Shown here piece after piece: positions 9,205 through 18,133 of a DNA stretch of 40,477 nucleotides. Below the pieces are notes generated by a model. The model did no database searches, was not told where the DNA came from, and worked only from the letters and a program-made list of their open reading frames with translations. Numbering within the stretch: the first letter of the stretch is position 1; every line of letters begins with the position of its first letter. This DNA is from Alphaproteobacteria bacterium (GTDB taxonomy: Bacteria; Pseudomonadota; Alphaproteobacteria; UBA828). The translations under genes were made by a program, and so were the position numbers. The stretch is from contig JAJEEP010000029.1 of assembly GCA_022820945.1 (NCBI GenBank), forward strand, positions 1 to 40,477, written 5' to 3'.

Positions 9205-9250
9205 GAATTGACAAATGGTTGAGCACTTGCGTCAATTGGTCAACCGTTTC
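9205..9250. promoter_or_regulatory. Candidate GntR operator/promoter between regulator and operon
   Basis: The segment contains TTGACA at 9208-9213, a possible -35 box for the rightward operon. Inverted half-sites GGTTGA (9217-9222) and TCAACC (9240-9245) and GTCAA at 9231 and 9239 surround it. The clustering of TTGAC/GTCAA words between a FadR-type regulator and its likely target fits operator DNA. No convincing -10 box is seen. Confidence 0.4.
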
Positions 9251-9316
9251 CGTACCGAAGACATTTGATCGAACGATGCCTGCCGGGCAGGCATGGCAGA
9301 CGAGATGGAGGGAACC

Positions 9317-10684
9317 ATGAACACCTCACGGCGAGGAATATTTGCCAAGACGACCATGCTGGTCGGCGCATCGGCGCTGGTGCTGGCGGTCAGCGCCACG
9401 GATGCGCTGGCCGAATTTTCCTGGGATCAACTCTCGGGACAGTCGATCACGGTGATGATGCCGGAACACCCCGTCACGGACGGCGTGCGCGTGGTGCTCG
9501 ACCAGTTCGAGGCCGACACCGGGATCGACGTCAACCTGCAGACGATGGCCGAAGACCTCTACTTCGACCGTATGGAAGTGGCCCTGCGGGGCTCGGGCGA
9601 CACGTCGCAGATGGACGTCTACTTCCTGCCGATGGATTCGACGGCCTACACGCAGCACACCAACGGCCTGGTCCATTCGCTTCAGGGCTTCATCGACAGC
9701 GCCGACCTGACCGCGTCGGACTACAACCTCGACGACATTCCGGCGGGCTTCCTCGATTCAACGAAATACGATGTGGGCGGCAGCTGGGAATATCACGGCA
9801 TCCCGGCATCGTTCGAGACCTACATCCTCTTCGCCAACATGGACCACGTGAACCAGTATCTCGACGGTAACCTGCCGACCACGATGGCCGGGCTGATCGC
9901 GGCGGCGCAGGAGGTGCAGGAGGAGAGCGGCGGCGCGGTGGCCGGCGCCGTCCTGCGCGGCGTCCGCTCGGACACGCTGATCGATACGATCACGGGCTTC
10001 GTCAATAACTCGGTCGGCGCGGCGGACCGCTCGGCACCCTACAACGTCTGGTTCGACGGTGACTGGTCGAAGCCGAAGATGAACGATCCCGATATCGTGC
10101 GGGGGCTCACCAACTATGCCGAGCTGATGAAGGCCGGACCCATCAACATCCAGGCGATGGACTGGCCCGAAGCCTCGCAGTTCTTCATGGCCGGCGGCGC
10201 CGCGTTCTTCATCGACGCGAGCCTGTTCGCGCCCGGCTTCGAGAACCCGGACGAGAGCCTGATCGCCGGCAAGATCGGCTATTCCGTCATCCCGATAGAC
10301 AACGACGAGGGCCAGCCCTACTCGGCTCACTGGCAATGGGGCTTCGGCATCCCGCAGAACGCAGCGGCGCCCGAGGCCGGCTGGCTCTTCATCCAGTACA
10401 TGTCGAACACGGCTAACGCCACGGCCATCGGCAAGCTCCACGGCGGAGCCCCGCGCCTCTCGACGTGGGCGGATCCCGAGTATGCGTCGAGCTTCCCGCA
10501 GGCCTACGTGGACGCGGTGGCGGCAGCGATGCCGAACTCGCAGACGTCCGTAGTTCAGCGCGCCGGCTGGAGCGAGTTCGCGCTGCGCATCGTGGACGTG
10601 ATCCAGGACATCTACGGGGGCGCGGACCCGGCCGAAGCCGGCGCCGCGGCTCAGGCCGACTTCGAGAAGATGCTCGCCAACTGA
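9317..10684 (+). CDS. ABC transporter extracellular solute-binding protein (family 1)
   Basis: The 455-residue periplasmic receptor belongs to the second import operon. Its signal begins SRRGIFAK (possibly Tat), followed by a hydrophobic stretch and an ALA cleavage site near residue 32. The mature part has the family 1 layout, with ITVMMPEHP near its start and a helical C-terminus. GGAGGGAACC precedes the ATG at 9317, 24 bases inside a longer frame. A perfect hairpin follows its stop. It is the first gene after the divergent regulator. Confidence 0.9.
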   Translation: MNTSRRGIFAKTTMLVGASALVLAVSATDALAEFSWDQLSGQSITVMMPEHPVTDGVRVVLDQFEADTGIDVNLQTMAEDLYFDRMEVALRGSGDTSQMDVYFLPMDSTAYTQHTNGLVHSLQGFIDSADLTASDYNLDDIPAGFLDSTKYDVGGSWEYHGIPASFETYILFANMDHVNQYLDGNLPTTMAGLIAAAQEVQEESGGAVAGAVLRGVRSDTLIDTITGFVNNSVGAADRSAPYNVWFDGDWSKPKMNDPDIVRGLTNYAELMKAGPINIQAMDWPEASQFFMAGGAAFFIDASLFAPGFENPDESLIAGKIGYSVIPIDNDEGQPYSAHWQWGFGIPQNAAAPEAGWLFIQYMSNTANATAIGKLHGGAPRLSTWADPEYASSFPQAYVDAVAAAMPNSQTSVVQRAGWSEFALRIVDVIQDIYGGADPAEAGAAAQADFEKMLAN

Positions 10685-10694
10685 CCCAGGCTGG

Positions 10695-10724
10695 CCCCGG
10701 ATAGCACCACTTTGCTATCCGGGG
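10695..10724 (+). terminator. Perfect 12-bp stem-loop after second binding-protein gene
   Basis: CCCCGGATAGCA pairs exactly with TGCTATCCGGGG across the six-base loop CCACTT. No T tract follows. The structure lies between binding protein and permease, as at 2648, and probably limits read-through or protects the 5' transcript. Confidence 0.75.
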
Positions 10725-10769
10725 CATCTTCCGACAGAATTCATCCTGCTTTCCGGTTTGGAGAGCACC

Positions 10770-11651
10770 ATGACTTCTGCGCTCAGGTCCATCGGCAACG
10801 CATCCGCCCTCTGGTTCATCCTCCCGTGCCTCTTCGTGCTGGCGTTCACCTCGCTCTACCCGGTCGGGTTCGGGCTGGTGGTCTCGCTCACCAACTGGAA
10901 CTGGGGTAGCCAGTTCGACTTCGTCGGCACGGCGAATTATTCAGGTCTTCTGGCCGACGCCGAATTCTGGACGGTAATCAAGAACACCATCGTCTTCGCG
11001 ATTTGCGCGACGGCTATCGAGGTCACGCTCGGGTTCTACTTGGCGGTGCAGGTCGACAGGCTGGCGATCCGTACCGACCTCATCCGCGCCCTCATCATGC
11101 TGCCGCTGATGGTCTCCGGCATTGTCGTCGCCTTGATGTCGAAGGTCATGTTCGACCCCTTCCTCGGCATCATCAACCACCTGATCGGCTTGCTCGGCTT
11201 CGGTCCGTCGGCCTTCTACGGCGCGGCTGACACGGCGATGCCTTCCATCGTCCTGGTGGACGTCTGGTGGCAGACCGCCTTCGTCTTCATCATCATGCTC
11301 GCGGGATTGCGCGGCCTGCCCACCGACCCGGTCGAGGCCGCCCGCGTCGAGGGCGCGAGCGAGTTCACCATCTTCTGGCGCCTCAAGTTCCCGATGCTGC
11401 GCTCGCTGATGATCACGGTCATCATCATCCGCGCCATCGATACCCTGAAGGTCTTCGACATCGTCTTCGGCACGACCGGCGGCGGGCCGGCACTGGCCAC
11501 GGAGGTCATGCAGACCTTTGTCTACCGCACCGCCTACAGCTATCAGCAGATCGGCAAGGCAATGGCGGCGATGATCCTGTTCTCGCTCGTGATCCTCGTC
11601 ATATCGCTCGCCCTGCAAAGGCTGCAGCGGCGCGGGGAGCAGGGCGCGTGA
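10770..11651 (+). CDS. Carbohydrate ABC transporter permease (MalF type)
   Basis: This inner-membrane subunit has 293 residues and six hydrophobic helices, the standard MalF/UgpA core without the extra N-terminal helices seen at 2695. The EAA loop is VEAARVEGASEFTIFWRLKFP near residues 190-210. GGAGAGCACC precedes the ATG. Its stop overlaps the next start by four bases (GTGA), so the two permeases are coupled. Confidence 0.92.
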   Translation: MTSALRSIGNASALWFILPCLFVLAFTSLYPVGFGLVVSLTNWNWGSQFDFVGTANYSGLLADAEFWTVIKNTIVFAICATAIEVTLGFYLAVQVDRLAIRTDLIRALIMLPLMVSGIVVALMSKVMFDPFLGIINHLIGLLGFGPSAFYGAADTAMPSIVLVDVWWQTAFVFIIMLAGLRGLPTDPVEAARVEGASEFTIFWRLKFPMLRSLMITVIIIRAIDTLKVFDIVFGTTGGGPALATEVMQTFVYRTAYSYQQIGKAMAAMILFSLVILVISLALQRLQRRGEQGA

Positions 11652-12505
11652 GCACGCTGGCCATCGTGGCGCGACAGGGTGGTCTCGGCGACCGCTTCTC
11701 CAACGCCTGGGCCTATGTCTTCACCGGGGCGATGATCGTGCTCAGCCTGTTCCCGGTCTACTGGGTCCTGACCTACTCGCTCAAGTCCAAGCGCGACAGC
11801 CTCATCACCCCCCCGCTCTGGCTCTTCGACCCGACGGCGGACCACTACATCAAGCTGTGGGGCCACGAGACGTTCAAGTACGCGTTCCTCAACTCCGTCA
11901 TCGTCACGATCATCGGCCTGGCCCTCTCGCTCGCCATCGCGATACCCACCGCCTATGCCATCGTCCGGATGAAGGTCAGGGGGCGGAACCTCGTCGGCGT
12001 CTGGCTGATCCTGGCCTATATGCTGCCCGAGTTCCTGTTCGTCATTCCGATGTTCTCCCTCTACCAGTGGACCGGGCTCTACGACACGCACGTGGGCCTC
12101 GCGCTGATGTACCAGGTCCATGTCCTGCCGCTCTCGATCTGGCTGCTGAGCTCGTTCTTCCGCGAGATCAATCCGGCCATCGACGAGGCCGCCCGGATCG
12201 AAGGCGCATCGCACTGGCAGATCCTGACCAGGATCTACGTGCCCTGCACGCTCCCGGGCATCGCCGCCACGGCGGTGCTGAACGCCATCTGGATCTGGAA
12301 CGAACTCGCCATCGCGCTCGGCCTCACCTTTTCCAAGGCACAGACGATCACGCTCGGCGTGACCAGCTTCCGCGGCTATGCGGCGTTCGACTGGGGCGCC
12401 ATGACCGCAGCGTCGATCGTCGCCATCGTCCCGATGCTGCTGTTCGCCATCGTGGCGCAGAAGCACATCGTCAAGGGGCTGACCCTTGGCGCAGTCAAGG
12501 GCTGA
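11648..12505 (+). CDS. Carbohydrate ABC transporter permease (MalG type)
   Basis: The second membrane subunit has 285 residues. The GTG start lies in the GTGA overlap with the preceding permease. The EAA loop DEAARIEGASHWQILTRIYV and the end KGLTLGAVKG are typical of MalG-type subunits. The next gene begins three bases after the stop, which places the dehydrogenase in the same transcript. Confidence 0.92.
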   Translation: MSTLAIVARQGGLGDRFSNAWAYVFTGAMIVLSLFPVYWVLTYSLKSKRDSLITPPLWLFDPTADHYIKLWGHETFKYAFLNSVIVTIIGLALSLAIAIPTAYAIVRMKVRGRNLVGVWLILAYMLPEFLFVIPMFSLYQWTGLYDTHVGLALMYQVHVLPLSIWLLSSFFREINPAIDEAARIEGASHWQILTRIYVPCTLPGIAATAVLNAIWIWNELAIALGLTFSKAQTITLGVTSFRGYAAFDWGAMTAASIVAIVPMLLFAIVAQKHIVKGLTLGAVKG

Positions 12506-12508
12506 GCC

Positions 12509-13552
12509 ATGCCGTTCAAGGAATCCGACATCGCCCAGTTCAGCACGGTATTCGGGCGCAGCCTCCTGCCCGAAGTCGAGAACTTCGTGCGCCCGAAGAT
12601 GCTGGTCGTCACGATGGAGGACCTCTGGCCTCTCTTTCGCGACCATCTGCCTGCGGATGCGATGCCCTACATGGTGCGGTCCACGGATCGAGCCACGCTC
12701 GAGGCCGATCTCGCGACGCTCACCAGCGTTGCCTCGATCGTCGGTCTCGGCGGCGGCCAGGCCAGCGATGCCGCCAAGTATTTCGCCTGGCGCCTGAACC
12801 TGCCGCTCTTCCAGTTCCCCACGTCGCTTTCCGTCGACGCGGTCTTCGGGCATCGCGCGGCCGTGCGGGATGAGGGCGTCGTGAGATACGTGGGCTGGGC
12901 CGTGCCGGAGACCGTCTACATCGATCTCGACATCATCGAATCCGCGCCGCGCGTGCTCAACATCGGCGGCGTCGGCGACGTTTTCTGCTTCATCACCGGC
13001 GTGATGGACTGGCGCCATGCCGAGGCGCGGGGCAAGTGCGAGCCGCGCTGGCCCTACGACGAAAGCCTCGCAGCCATCTCGCTGGCGAAGGCCGAAGCCG
13101 TGCTGGCCGAGCTGGACGAGATCAAGACCCTGTCGCCACGCGGCATCCGCATCATGGTCGACGCCTTGAAATGGGGCGGCGCCTCCTACCATGGAGCGGG
13201 CTGGAATCCGCGCCACATCGAGGGTGTCGAGCACTACATCTTCTATGCGCTCGAAGCAGGGACCATGAAGGCGTTCCTGCATGGCCAGGCGGTCTGTCTC
13301 GGCCTCATCCTCGGCGCGATGATGCACGGCCAGCGACTGGACGAGCTTCTAGGCGCGGTGACTCACCTCGGGATCGATATCCGGCCCGCCGCCATGGACG
13401 TGGCGTGGTCCGACGTCTTCGACGCCATGCGCGGGCTTAAGGCGTTCGTCGAGCGCGAGGGACTGGCGTACGGGATCGCCAACGACTTCGACGTGACGGA
13501 AGGGTTTCTCGTGACTGCCAGAGACAGGATCGAGAGTGCCTATTCCGCATGA
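12509..13552 (+). CDS. Iron-containing alcohol dehydrogenase, glycerol-1-phosphate dehydrogenase-like
   Basis: The 347-residue NAD(P)-dependent oxidoreductase has the Fe-ADH/G1PDH fold. The nucleotide motif GLGGGQASDAAK lies at 79-90. Likely metal ligands are Asp in GVGDVFCF, His in HGAGWNPRHIEG and His in FLHGQAVCLG. Family members reduce dihydroxyacetone phosphate or act on related sugar phosphates (AraM-type). Here it sits between permease and ATPase genes, so a catabolic step on the imported compound is more likely than lipid synthesis. A paralogue is encoded at 16719. Substrate unknown. Confidence 0.82.
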   Translation: MPFKESDIAQFSTVFGRSLLPEVENFVRPKMLVVTMEDLWPLFRDHLPADAMPYMVRSTDRATLEADLATLTSVASIVGLGGGQASDAAKYFAWRLNLPLFQFPTSLSVDAVFGHRAAVRDEGVVRYVGWAVPETVYIDLDIIESAPRVLNIGGVGDVFCFITGVMDWRHAEARGKCEPRWPYDESLAAISLAKAEAVLAELDEIKTLSPRGIRIMVDALKWGGASYHGAGWNPRHIEGVEHYIFYALEAGTMKAFLHGQAVCLGLILGAMMHGQRLDELLGAVTHLGIDIRPAAMDVAWSDVFDAMRGLKAFVEREGLAYGIANDFDVTEGFLVTARDRIESAYSA

Positions 13553-13690
13553 ACACGAAATGGCACAGGCAGACCGTCGCGATATCGGAAGCTCGGGGCG
13601 CGCGGCTATCGGCATGAGGTTCCTGACCGAAAACACTGCTATCGGAATCGGAGCGGTCACCTCGATGTCTCCCGACCGGGGAGCCCCCGG

Positions 13691-14746
13691 ATGAGAGACA
13701 TACGCTTTCGCCATGTCTCGAAGAGCTATGACGATGTGGAGGTCATTTCCGACCTGAACCTGCACGTCCACGAGGGAGAATTCATGGTGCTGGTCGGCCC
13801 TTCGGGCTGTGCCAAGTCCACCACGCTCCGGATGATCGCCGGGCTCGAGTCCGTCTCTTCCGGCGACCTGTTGATCGGCGGGCAACGCGCGAACGACCTC
13901 TCGCCGGGCGAGCGCAACATTTCGATGGTCTTCCAGTCCTATGCTTTGTTCCCGAACATGTCGGTACGCGATAATCTCTCCTTCGGACTCAAGGTCAGGA
14001 AGACCGACCCGGCACGGGTCAAGAGGGAAGTCGACCGCGTCGCCGACACGCTCGGTCTGGGCGAACTGCTCGGTCGCAAGCCCCGCCAGCTCTCCGGCGG
14101 CCAGGCGCAGCGCGTCGCCCTTGGGCGCGCCATGATCCGCAAGCCGGACGCGTTCCTCTTCGACGAGCCGTTGTCGAACCTCGACGCGGAGCTCAGGGTT
14201 CAGATGCGGGGAGAAATCTCCGAAATGCAGCGCCAGTTGCGGACGACGACCATCTACGTCACCCATGACCAGGTGGAGGCGATGACGATGGGCGATCGAA
14301 TTGCGGTGATGAACTTGGGGCAAATCATGCAGGTGGGCGTGCCGACCGAACTCTACGAACGACCGGCGAATATCTTCGTCGCGGGCTTCATCGGCAGCCC
14401 GCGCATGAACCTGTTCGACGCGAGAGAGCTCTTGGGCGACGTTGCGGCGACGGTCGATCCTCTGCGAGGCCGTGCCGGGCGGGGGACGCTCGGTATCCGG
14501 CCCGAGCATCTCATGTTTGGAACACCGGAGGGTGCGATCGGGATCGGCGAGGCGCGGGTCAACAGGATCGAGGACCTCGGACACGAGGCGCTCGTCCATC
14601 TCAGTAATGCCCGCGGCTCGCATCTGACCGTACGGGCCAGCGGCGACATACGCGGCACGGTCAGCACGGGCGAGACGCTGTCTCTCGCGCTTCGACCCGA
14701 GAGGCTGCACGCCTTCGACAGCGCGACAGGAGAACGGCTGGCATGA
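13691..14746 (+). CDS. ABC transporter ATP-binding protein (UgpC/MalK type)
   Basis: The 351-residue ATPase is presumed to drive the 9317-12505 importer. Walker A is GPSGCAKST at 36-44, with Ala41 in place of the usual Gly before Lys. The signature is LSGGQAQRVALGRA, Walker B FLFDEP, the D-loop SNLDAE and the switch His in YVTHDQ. A TOBE-type C-terminal domain follows. It is separated from the dehydrogenase by 138 bases and overlaps the next gene by ATGA. The Walker A change is unusual but should tolerate ATP binding. Confidence 0.92.
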   Translation: MRDIRFRHVSKSYDDVEVISDLNLHVHEGEFMVLVGPSGCAKSTTLRMIAGLESVSSGDLLIGGQRANDLSPGERNISMVFQSYALFPNMSVRDNLSFGLKVRKTDPARVKREVDRVADTLGLGELLGRKPRQLSGGQAQRVALGRAMIRKPDAFLFDEPLSNLDAELRVQMRGEISEMQRQLRTTTIYVTHDQVEAMTMGDRIAVMNLGQIMQVGVPTELYERPANIFVAGFIGSPRMNLFDARELLGDVAATVDPLRGRAGRGTLGIRPEHLMFGTPEGAIGIGEARVNRIEDLGHEALVHLSNARGSHLTVRASGDIRGTVSTGETLSLALRPERLHAFDSATGERLA

Positions 14747-15951
14747 CCGTCGACCCCTTCGCCAGATGGCATCTCACACCGGTCATCAATGCGTCCGGCA
14801 CGATGACGGGCATCGGCGCGTCGCGCGTGCCCGACGAAGTGCGTGCGACGGTCGACCGCATTCTCGCGTCGTTCGTCGACATGGACGAGCTGCAGTCGCG
14901 CGCCGGCACGATCATCGCGCGCGTGACCGGAGCGGAGGCCGGGTGCGTCGCCTCGTGCTCGGCAGCCGCGATGACCCAGACGGTCGCCGCATGCCTCACG
15001 GGCGCAAACCTGGCGAAGATCGAAGCGATCCCGACCGTCGCCGGCGAGCGCCGGGTGCTTCTGCCCATGGGGCACATGGTGAACTACGGCGCGCCGGTGG
15101 ATCAGGCCATCCGCCTCGCCGGAGCCGAGGTCGTCCCCGTAGGCACCGCCGCGGCCTGCGAGACCTGGCACTTGGCCAATGCCCTGGCGGAGGGTGCGGC
15201 GGCCGCGATGTATGTCGTCTCCCACCACACGGTGCGCGAGAACGAGCTTCCCATGGATGTCTTCATCGGCCTTTGCCGGGACCACGACGTGCCGGTGATC
15301 GTCGACATGGCCTCGGAGTACGACCTGACGGGACCCATCGCCCTCGGCGCCTCGGCCGCAATCTATTCCGGCCACAAGTTCCTCTCGGGGGTGACGAGCG
15401 GCATCGTCGCGGGAACCTCCGACCTGATCCGCGCGACCTATCTTCAGCATCGCGGCATCGGGCGCACGATGAAGGCCGGCAAGGAGAGCGTCGTCGGCGC
15501 TATGGCCGCGCTGGAGATCTGGGAGAACCGCGATCATGGTGCCGCCCGGCGCGCGGAGGAGGCGCGCGCGGCGCTCTGGATGCGGGAGCTCGCGGATATT
15601 CCCGGCGTTGCCCTGTCGCTCCATGCCGATTGGACTGGAAACCCGATCACCCGGGTCCGAATTGCGATCACGCCTCAGATCGCCGGCTTCCACGCGTGGG
15701 AGCTGGCCGGGCAGCTTGCCGCCCGAACGCCCCGGATCGTGGTGCGCGATGACTTGATGGAGCGGCAGGAACTCTACCTCGACCCCTGCAACCTGACCGA
15801 TGAGGAAGCCGCCACGGTCGCCGCCGCAATCCGGGAGGAGGCCGAGCGGTTCAGGGCACAGGGCGACGGCTGCCGCGAGAGCTGGAGCGATACCAAGCGG
15901 GCGCGAGAGGCGGCGATCCTGGCCTGGTCGGGGAAGGCCGATGCTTCTTGA
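14743..15951 (+). CDS. SelA-like PLP-dependent enzyme (DgaE/lyase type)
   Basis: The 402-residue protein has the fold-type I layout of SelA-like enzymes. INASGTMTGIG lies at the N-terminus, Asp188 in VDMASEYD should contact the pyridine nitrogen, and Lys212 in YSGHKFLSG should hold PLP. Known members of this branch in sugar operons are ammonia lyases or dehydratases of amino-sugar acids, such as D-glucosaminate-6-phosphate ammonia-lyase. No selenocysteine machinery is nearby. The ATGA overlap with the ATPase gene and the 11-base overlap with the SDR gene show tight coupling. Confidence 0.82.
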   Translation: MTVDPFARWHLTPVINASGTMTGIGASRVPDEVRATVDRILASFVDMDELQSRAGTIIARVTGAEAGCVASCSAAAMTQTVAACLTGANLAKIEAIPTVAGERRVLLPMGHMVNYGAPVDQAIRLAGAEVVPVGTAAACETWHLANALAEGAAAAMYVVSHHTVRENELPMDVFIGLCRDHDVPVIVDMASEYDLTGPIALGASAAIYSGHKFLSGVTSGIVAGTSDLIRATYLQHRGIGRTMKAGKESVVGAMAALEIWENRDHGAARRAEEARAALWMRELADIPGVALSLHADWTGNPITRVRIAITPQIAGFHAWELAGQLAARTPRIVVRDDLMERQELYLDPCNLTDEEAATVAAAIREEAERFRAQGDGCRESWSDTKRAREAAILAWSGKADAS

Positions 15952-16711
15952 CGAGAGACGCATCGTGATCACCGGGGCCGCGCGCGGCATCGGCCTCGCC
16001 GTTGCCGGGACGTGCCTCGCGGAAGGCGCCCGCGTACTGCTCACAGACGTGGACGCCGAAGCCCTGGCCGCGGCGGCAGACGGACTGAGCGCAGGCAGAG
16101 ACCGACTGCGCGCCGCCGCCCTCGACGTGACCGACCGCGCCGGCATCGCGGCGGCTCTATCGCGGATCGAGGACTGGGACGGCCTCGACGGCATCGTGAA
16201 CAACGCGGCGATGCTCGACATCAGCCGTGCGGCCGACGTCTCTGACGATCGCTGGTCGCGCGTACTCGACGTGAACCTCACCGGCGCGCTTCGCGTCACG
16301 CAGGCGGCGCTGCCCCTGCTTCGCCGGTCGGCCTCGCCGGCGATCGTCAACACGCTCTCGACGCAGGCGTTCTTCGGCGTCCCCAAGTCGGCTGCCTACG
16401 CCACCGCCAAGGGCGGGCTCTACATGCTGACGCGCTCCATGGCGGTCGATTTCGGCTCGGAAGGCATCCGCGTCAACGCCGTGGCGCCGGGCTTCATCGA
16501 CACGCGCATGGCCTTAATGGAGGACGGCATGCACGAGCACGAGCAGGAAGACTTCCGCACCCATTACATCGACGCCGGGCGTATTCCCCTGCGCCGCCCA
16601 GGCAAGCCGGAGGATTGCGCCGGCGCCTTCGTCTTTCTCCTGTCCGACCTGAGCCTCTACATCACCGGCCAGTCGATCTGCGTCGACGGCGGCTTGAGCG
16701 CGACCTACTGA
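15941..16711 (+). CDS. Short-chain dehydrogenase/reductase (SDR family)
   Basis: The 256-residue classical SDR has the cofactor motif TGAARGIG (11-18) and NNAA (87-90). The catalytic Ser140, Tyr153 and Lys157 lie in SAAYATAKGG. An Asp after the second strand (LLTDVD) suggests NAD preference. The chosen ATG lies inside the end of the PLP gene with GGGAAGG upstream; a longer frame to 15800 is only overlap. It probably oxidises a hydroxyl of the imported substrate. Confidence 0.92.
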   Translation: MLLDERRIVITGAARGIGLAVAGTCLAEGARVLLTDVDAEALAAAADGLSAGRDRLRAAALDVTDRAGIAAALSRIEDWDGLDGIVNNAAMLDISRAADVSDDRWSRVLDVNLTGALRVTQAALPLLRRSASPAIVNTLSTQAFFGVPKSAAYATAKGGLYMLTRSMAVDFGSEGIRVNAVAPGFIDTRMALMEDGMHEHEQEDFRTHYIDAGRIPLRRPGKPEDCAGAFVFLLSDLSLYITGQSICVDGGLSATY

Positions 16712-16718
16712 TGCACTG

Positions 16719-17792
16719 ATGGAGCCCCCGACCTTGCCTCACGACCATGGCCAAGACCTCGCCTACGGCTTTTCAACCGTGTTCGGTCGCGGCCTCCTGG
16801 ACGAGTTCCGGAATTTCGTCAATCCGCCCTTTCTCGTGGTCACGATGGAGGACCTCTGGCCCTTGTTCGGTCATCACTTCGAGGGCGCCGACTGCCTGAC
16901 CTACTTCTGCGGGTCGATCGAACAGGACGATCTCAACCGCGAGGCCGACAGTCTGGGAGAGGTGCGGGCCATCGTCGGGCTTGGCGGAGGCCAGGCGCTG
17001 GACGTGGCGAAGTACTTCTCGTGGCGTCTGAACCTGCCGCTGTTTCAGGCGCCGACGGCGCTCTCGGTGAATGCCGTCTACGGCCAGCGCTCAGGGGTGC
17101 GGCTCGACGGAAGGGTCGTCTATCGCGGCTGGGCCGTGCCGCAAGCGATCTATGTCGATTACGACGTCCTTGCCGGCTGCCCGCCCGCACTCAACTGGTC
17201 CGGCATCGGCGACATCCTCTGCTTCCACACCGGCGTGCTGGACTGGCGCTACGCCGAACGGGAAGGAAAGATCGAGGAGAAATGGCGGCTCGACGAGAAC
17301 CTGGCGAGGCAGTCGCTCGCCAAGGTTAGAACCGTCGTCGAGAACGTCGACAACATCCGTGCGATGAACGACCGGGGCATCGAGACCCTTGTCGACGGCC
17401 TGCAATGGGGCACGAGCTATCACGGGGCAGGCTGGTGCCCGCGACACATCGAGGGCACCGACCACTTTCTCTTCTACACGTTGGAAAAGCTCACCGGAAA
17501 GAAGTTTCTCCACGGTCAGCCGGTGTGCCTTGGCGTCATCGTCGGCTCGATGCTGCACGAGGACGGAACCGAAGAGATGCTCGACACGATCTCGAGCATC
17601 GGTCTGGACATCCGCCCTGAAGCTATGGGGCTGACCTGGGATCAACTCGAAGAGGGACTGAAGACCATGCGGTCCTACGTCAAGGACGTCGGTCTCTGGC
17701 ATTCAATCGCGCATGACTCCGTCCTGACGCAAGGATTCATCGCCGACCTGAAATCGCGGCTCGCCCGCGCATATGTGCGTCGCGATCGCTGA
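16719..17792 (+). CDS. Second glycerol-1-phosphate dehydrogenase-like oxidoreductase
   Basis: The 357-residue protein is a clear paralogue of the 12509 gene. The segments FSTVFGRGLL, LVVTMEDLWPLF, GGGQALDVAKYFSWRLNLPL and the metal-binding Asp/His/His region are shared. It starts seven bases after the SDR stop and ends the operon. Keeping two diverged copies in one transcript suggests two oxidation steps, stereoisomeric substrates or a heteromeric enzyme. The shared metal ligands imply both are active. The role in the pathway is inferred from context only. Confidence 0.82.
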   Translation: MEPPTLPHDHGQDLAYGFSTVFGRGLLDEFRNFVNPPFLVVTMEDLWPLFGHHFEGADCLTYFCGSIEQDDLNREADSLGEVRAIVGLGGGQALDVAKYFSWRLNLPLFQAPTALSVNAVYGQRSGVRLDGRVVYRGWAVPQAIYVDYDVLAGCPPALNWSGIGDILCFHTGVLDWRYAEREGKIEEKWRLDENLARQSLAKVRTVVENVDNIRAMNDRGIETLVDGLQWGTSYHGAGWCPRHIEGTDHFLFYTLEKLTGKKFLHGQPVCLGVIVGSMLHEDGTEEMLDTISSIGLDIRPEAMGLTWDQLEEGLKTMRSYVKDVGLWHSIAHDSVLTQGFIADLKSRLARAYVRRDR

Positions 17793-18085
17793 AACCGCAA
17801 GAGTCCGCATCGGAAGATTCTAGGGTGCGGCCAAGATATTGGTTTTGGCACGCGCGCTCGCCGCTCCGATTTCCTGCCTCCTGTGGAGCGAGCAACGACG
17901 CCGAACGGCACTGGAAAGTGCTGGTCGGCTGGAGTCCAAGTGGCCACCAGACTACGAATTCTTGAGGAAAATTGAGGGATTCAGAATCTCGGAAATCAGA
18001 GAAGAGTTTTAAAACCGTTTTGGAAAAAATGTAAAACTAGGGGGCAGAAATGTTGACCTAATGCCACCTAACCCTTTGAAAACAT

Positions 18086-18130
18086 TGGTACTCCCGCCTG
18101 GACTCGAACCAGGGACCCTCTGATTAAAAG
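18086..18130 (-). tRNA. 3' half of tRNA-Lys(UUU), attachment-site remnant
   Basis: Read on the minus strand this gives the anticodon loop CTTTTAA, the 3' anticodon strand TCAGA, the variable loop GGGTC, an intact T arm (CCTGG TTCGAGT CCAGG), the 3' acceptor strand CGGGAGT, A and an encoded CCA. The 5' half is missing: bases before the anticodon loop pair at only two positions. A clean break at the anticodon loop is what tRNA-targeting integrases leave at one end of an element. Confidence 0.8.
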
Positions 18131-18133
18131 TCT

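Noticed and set aside
11543..13327. 594-codon open frame on the minus strand
   Set aside because: It runs opposite a permease and a dehydrogenase with clear motifs. Its His/Arg/Asp-rich product has no recognisable domain.
14743..15951. True selenocysteine synthase (selA)
   Set aside because: No selB, selC or selD nearby, and the operon is a sugar importer. The SelA-like lyase branch fits better.
14353..16386. 677-codon open frame on the minus strand
   Set aside because: It is opposite the ATPase, PLP and SDR genes and is Ser/Arg-rich low-complexity sequence, so a shadow.
18086..18130. Functional tRNA-Lys gene
   Set aside because: Only the 3' half is present; the acceptor 5' strand, D arm and most of the 5' anticodon stem are missing.
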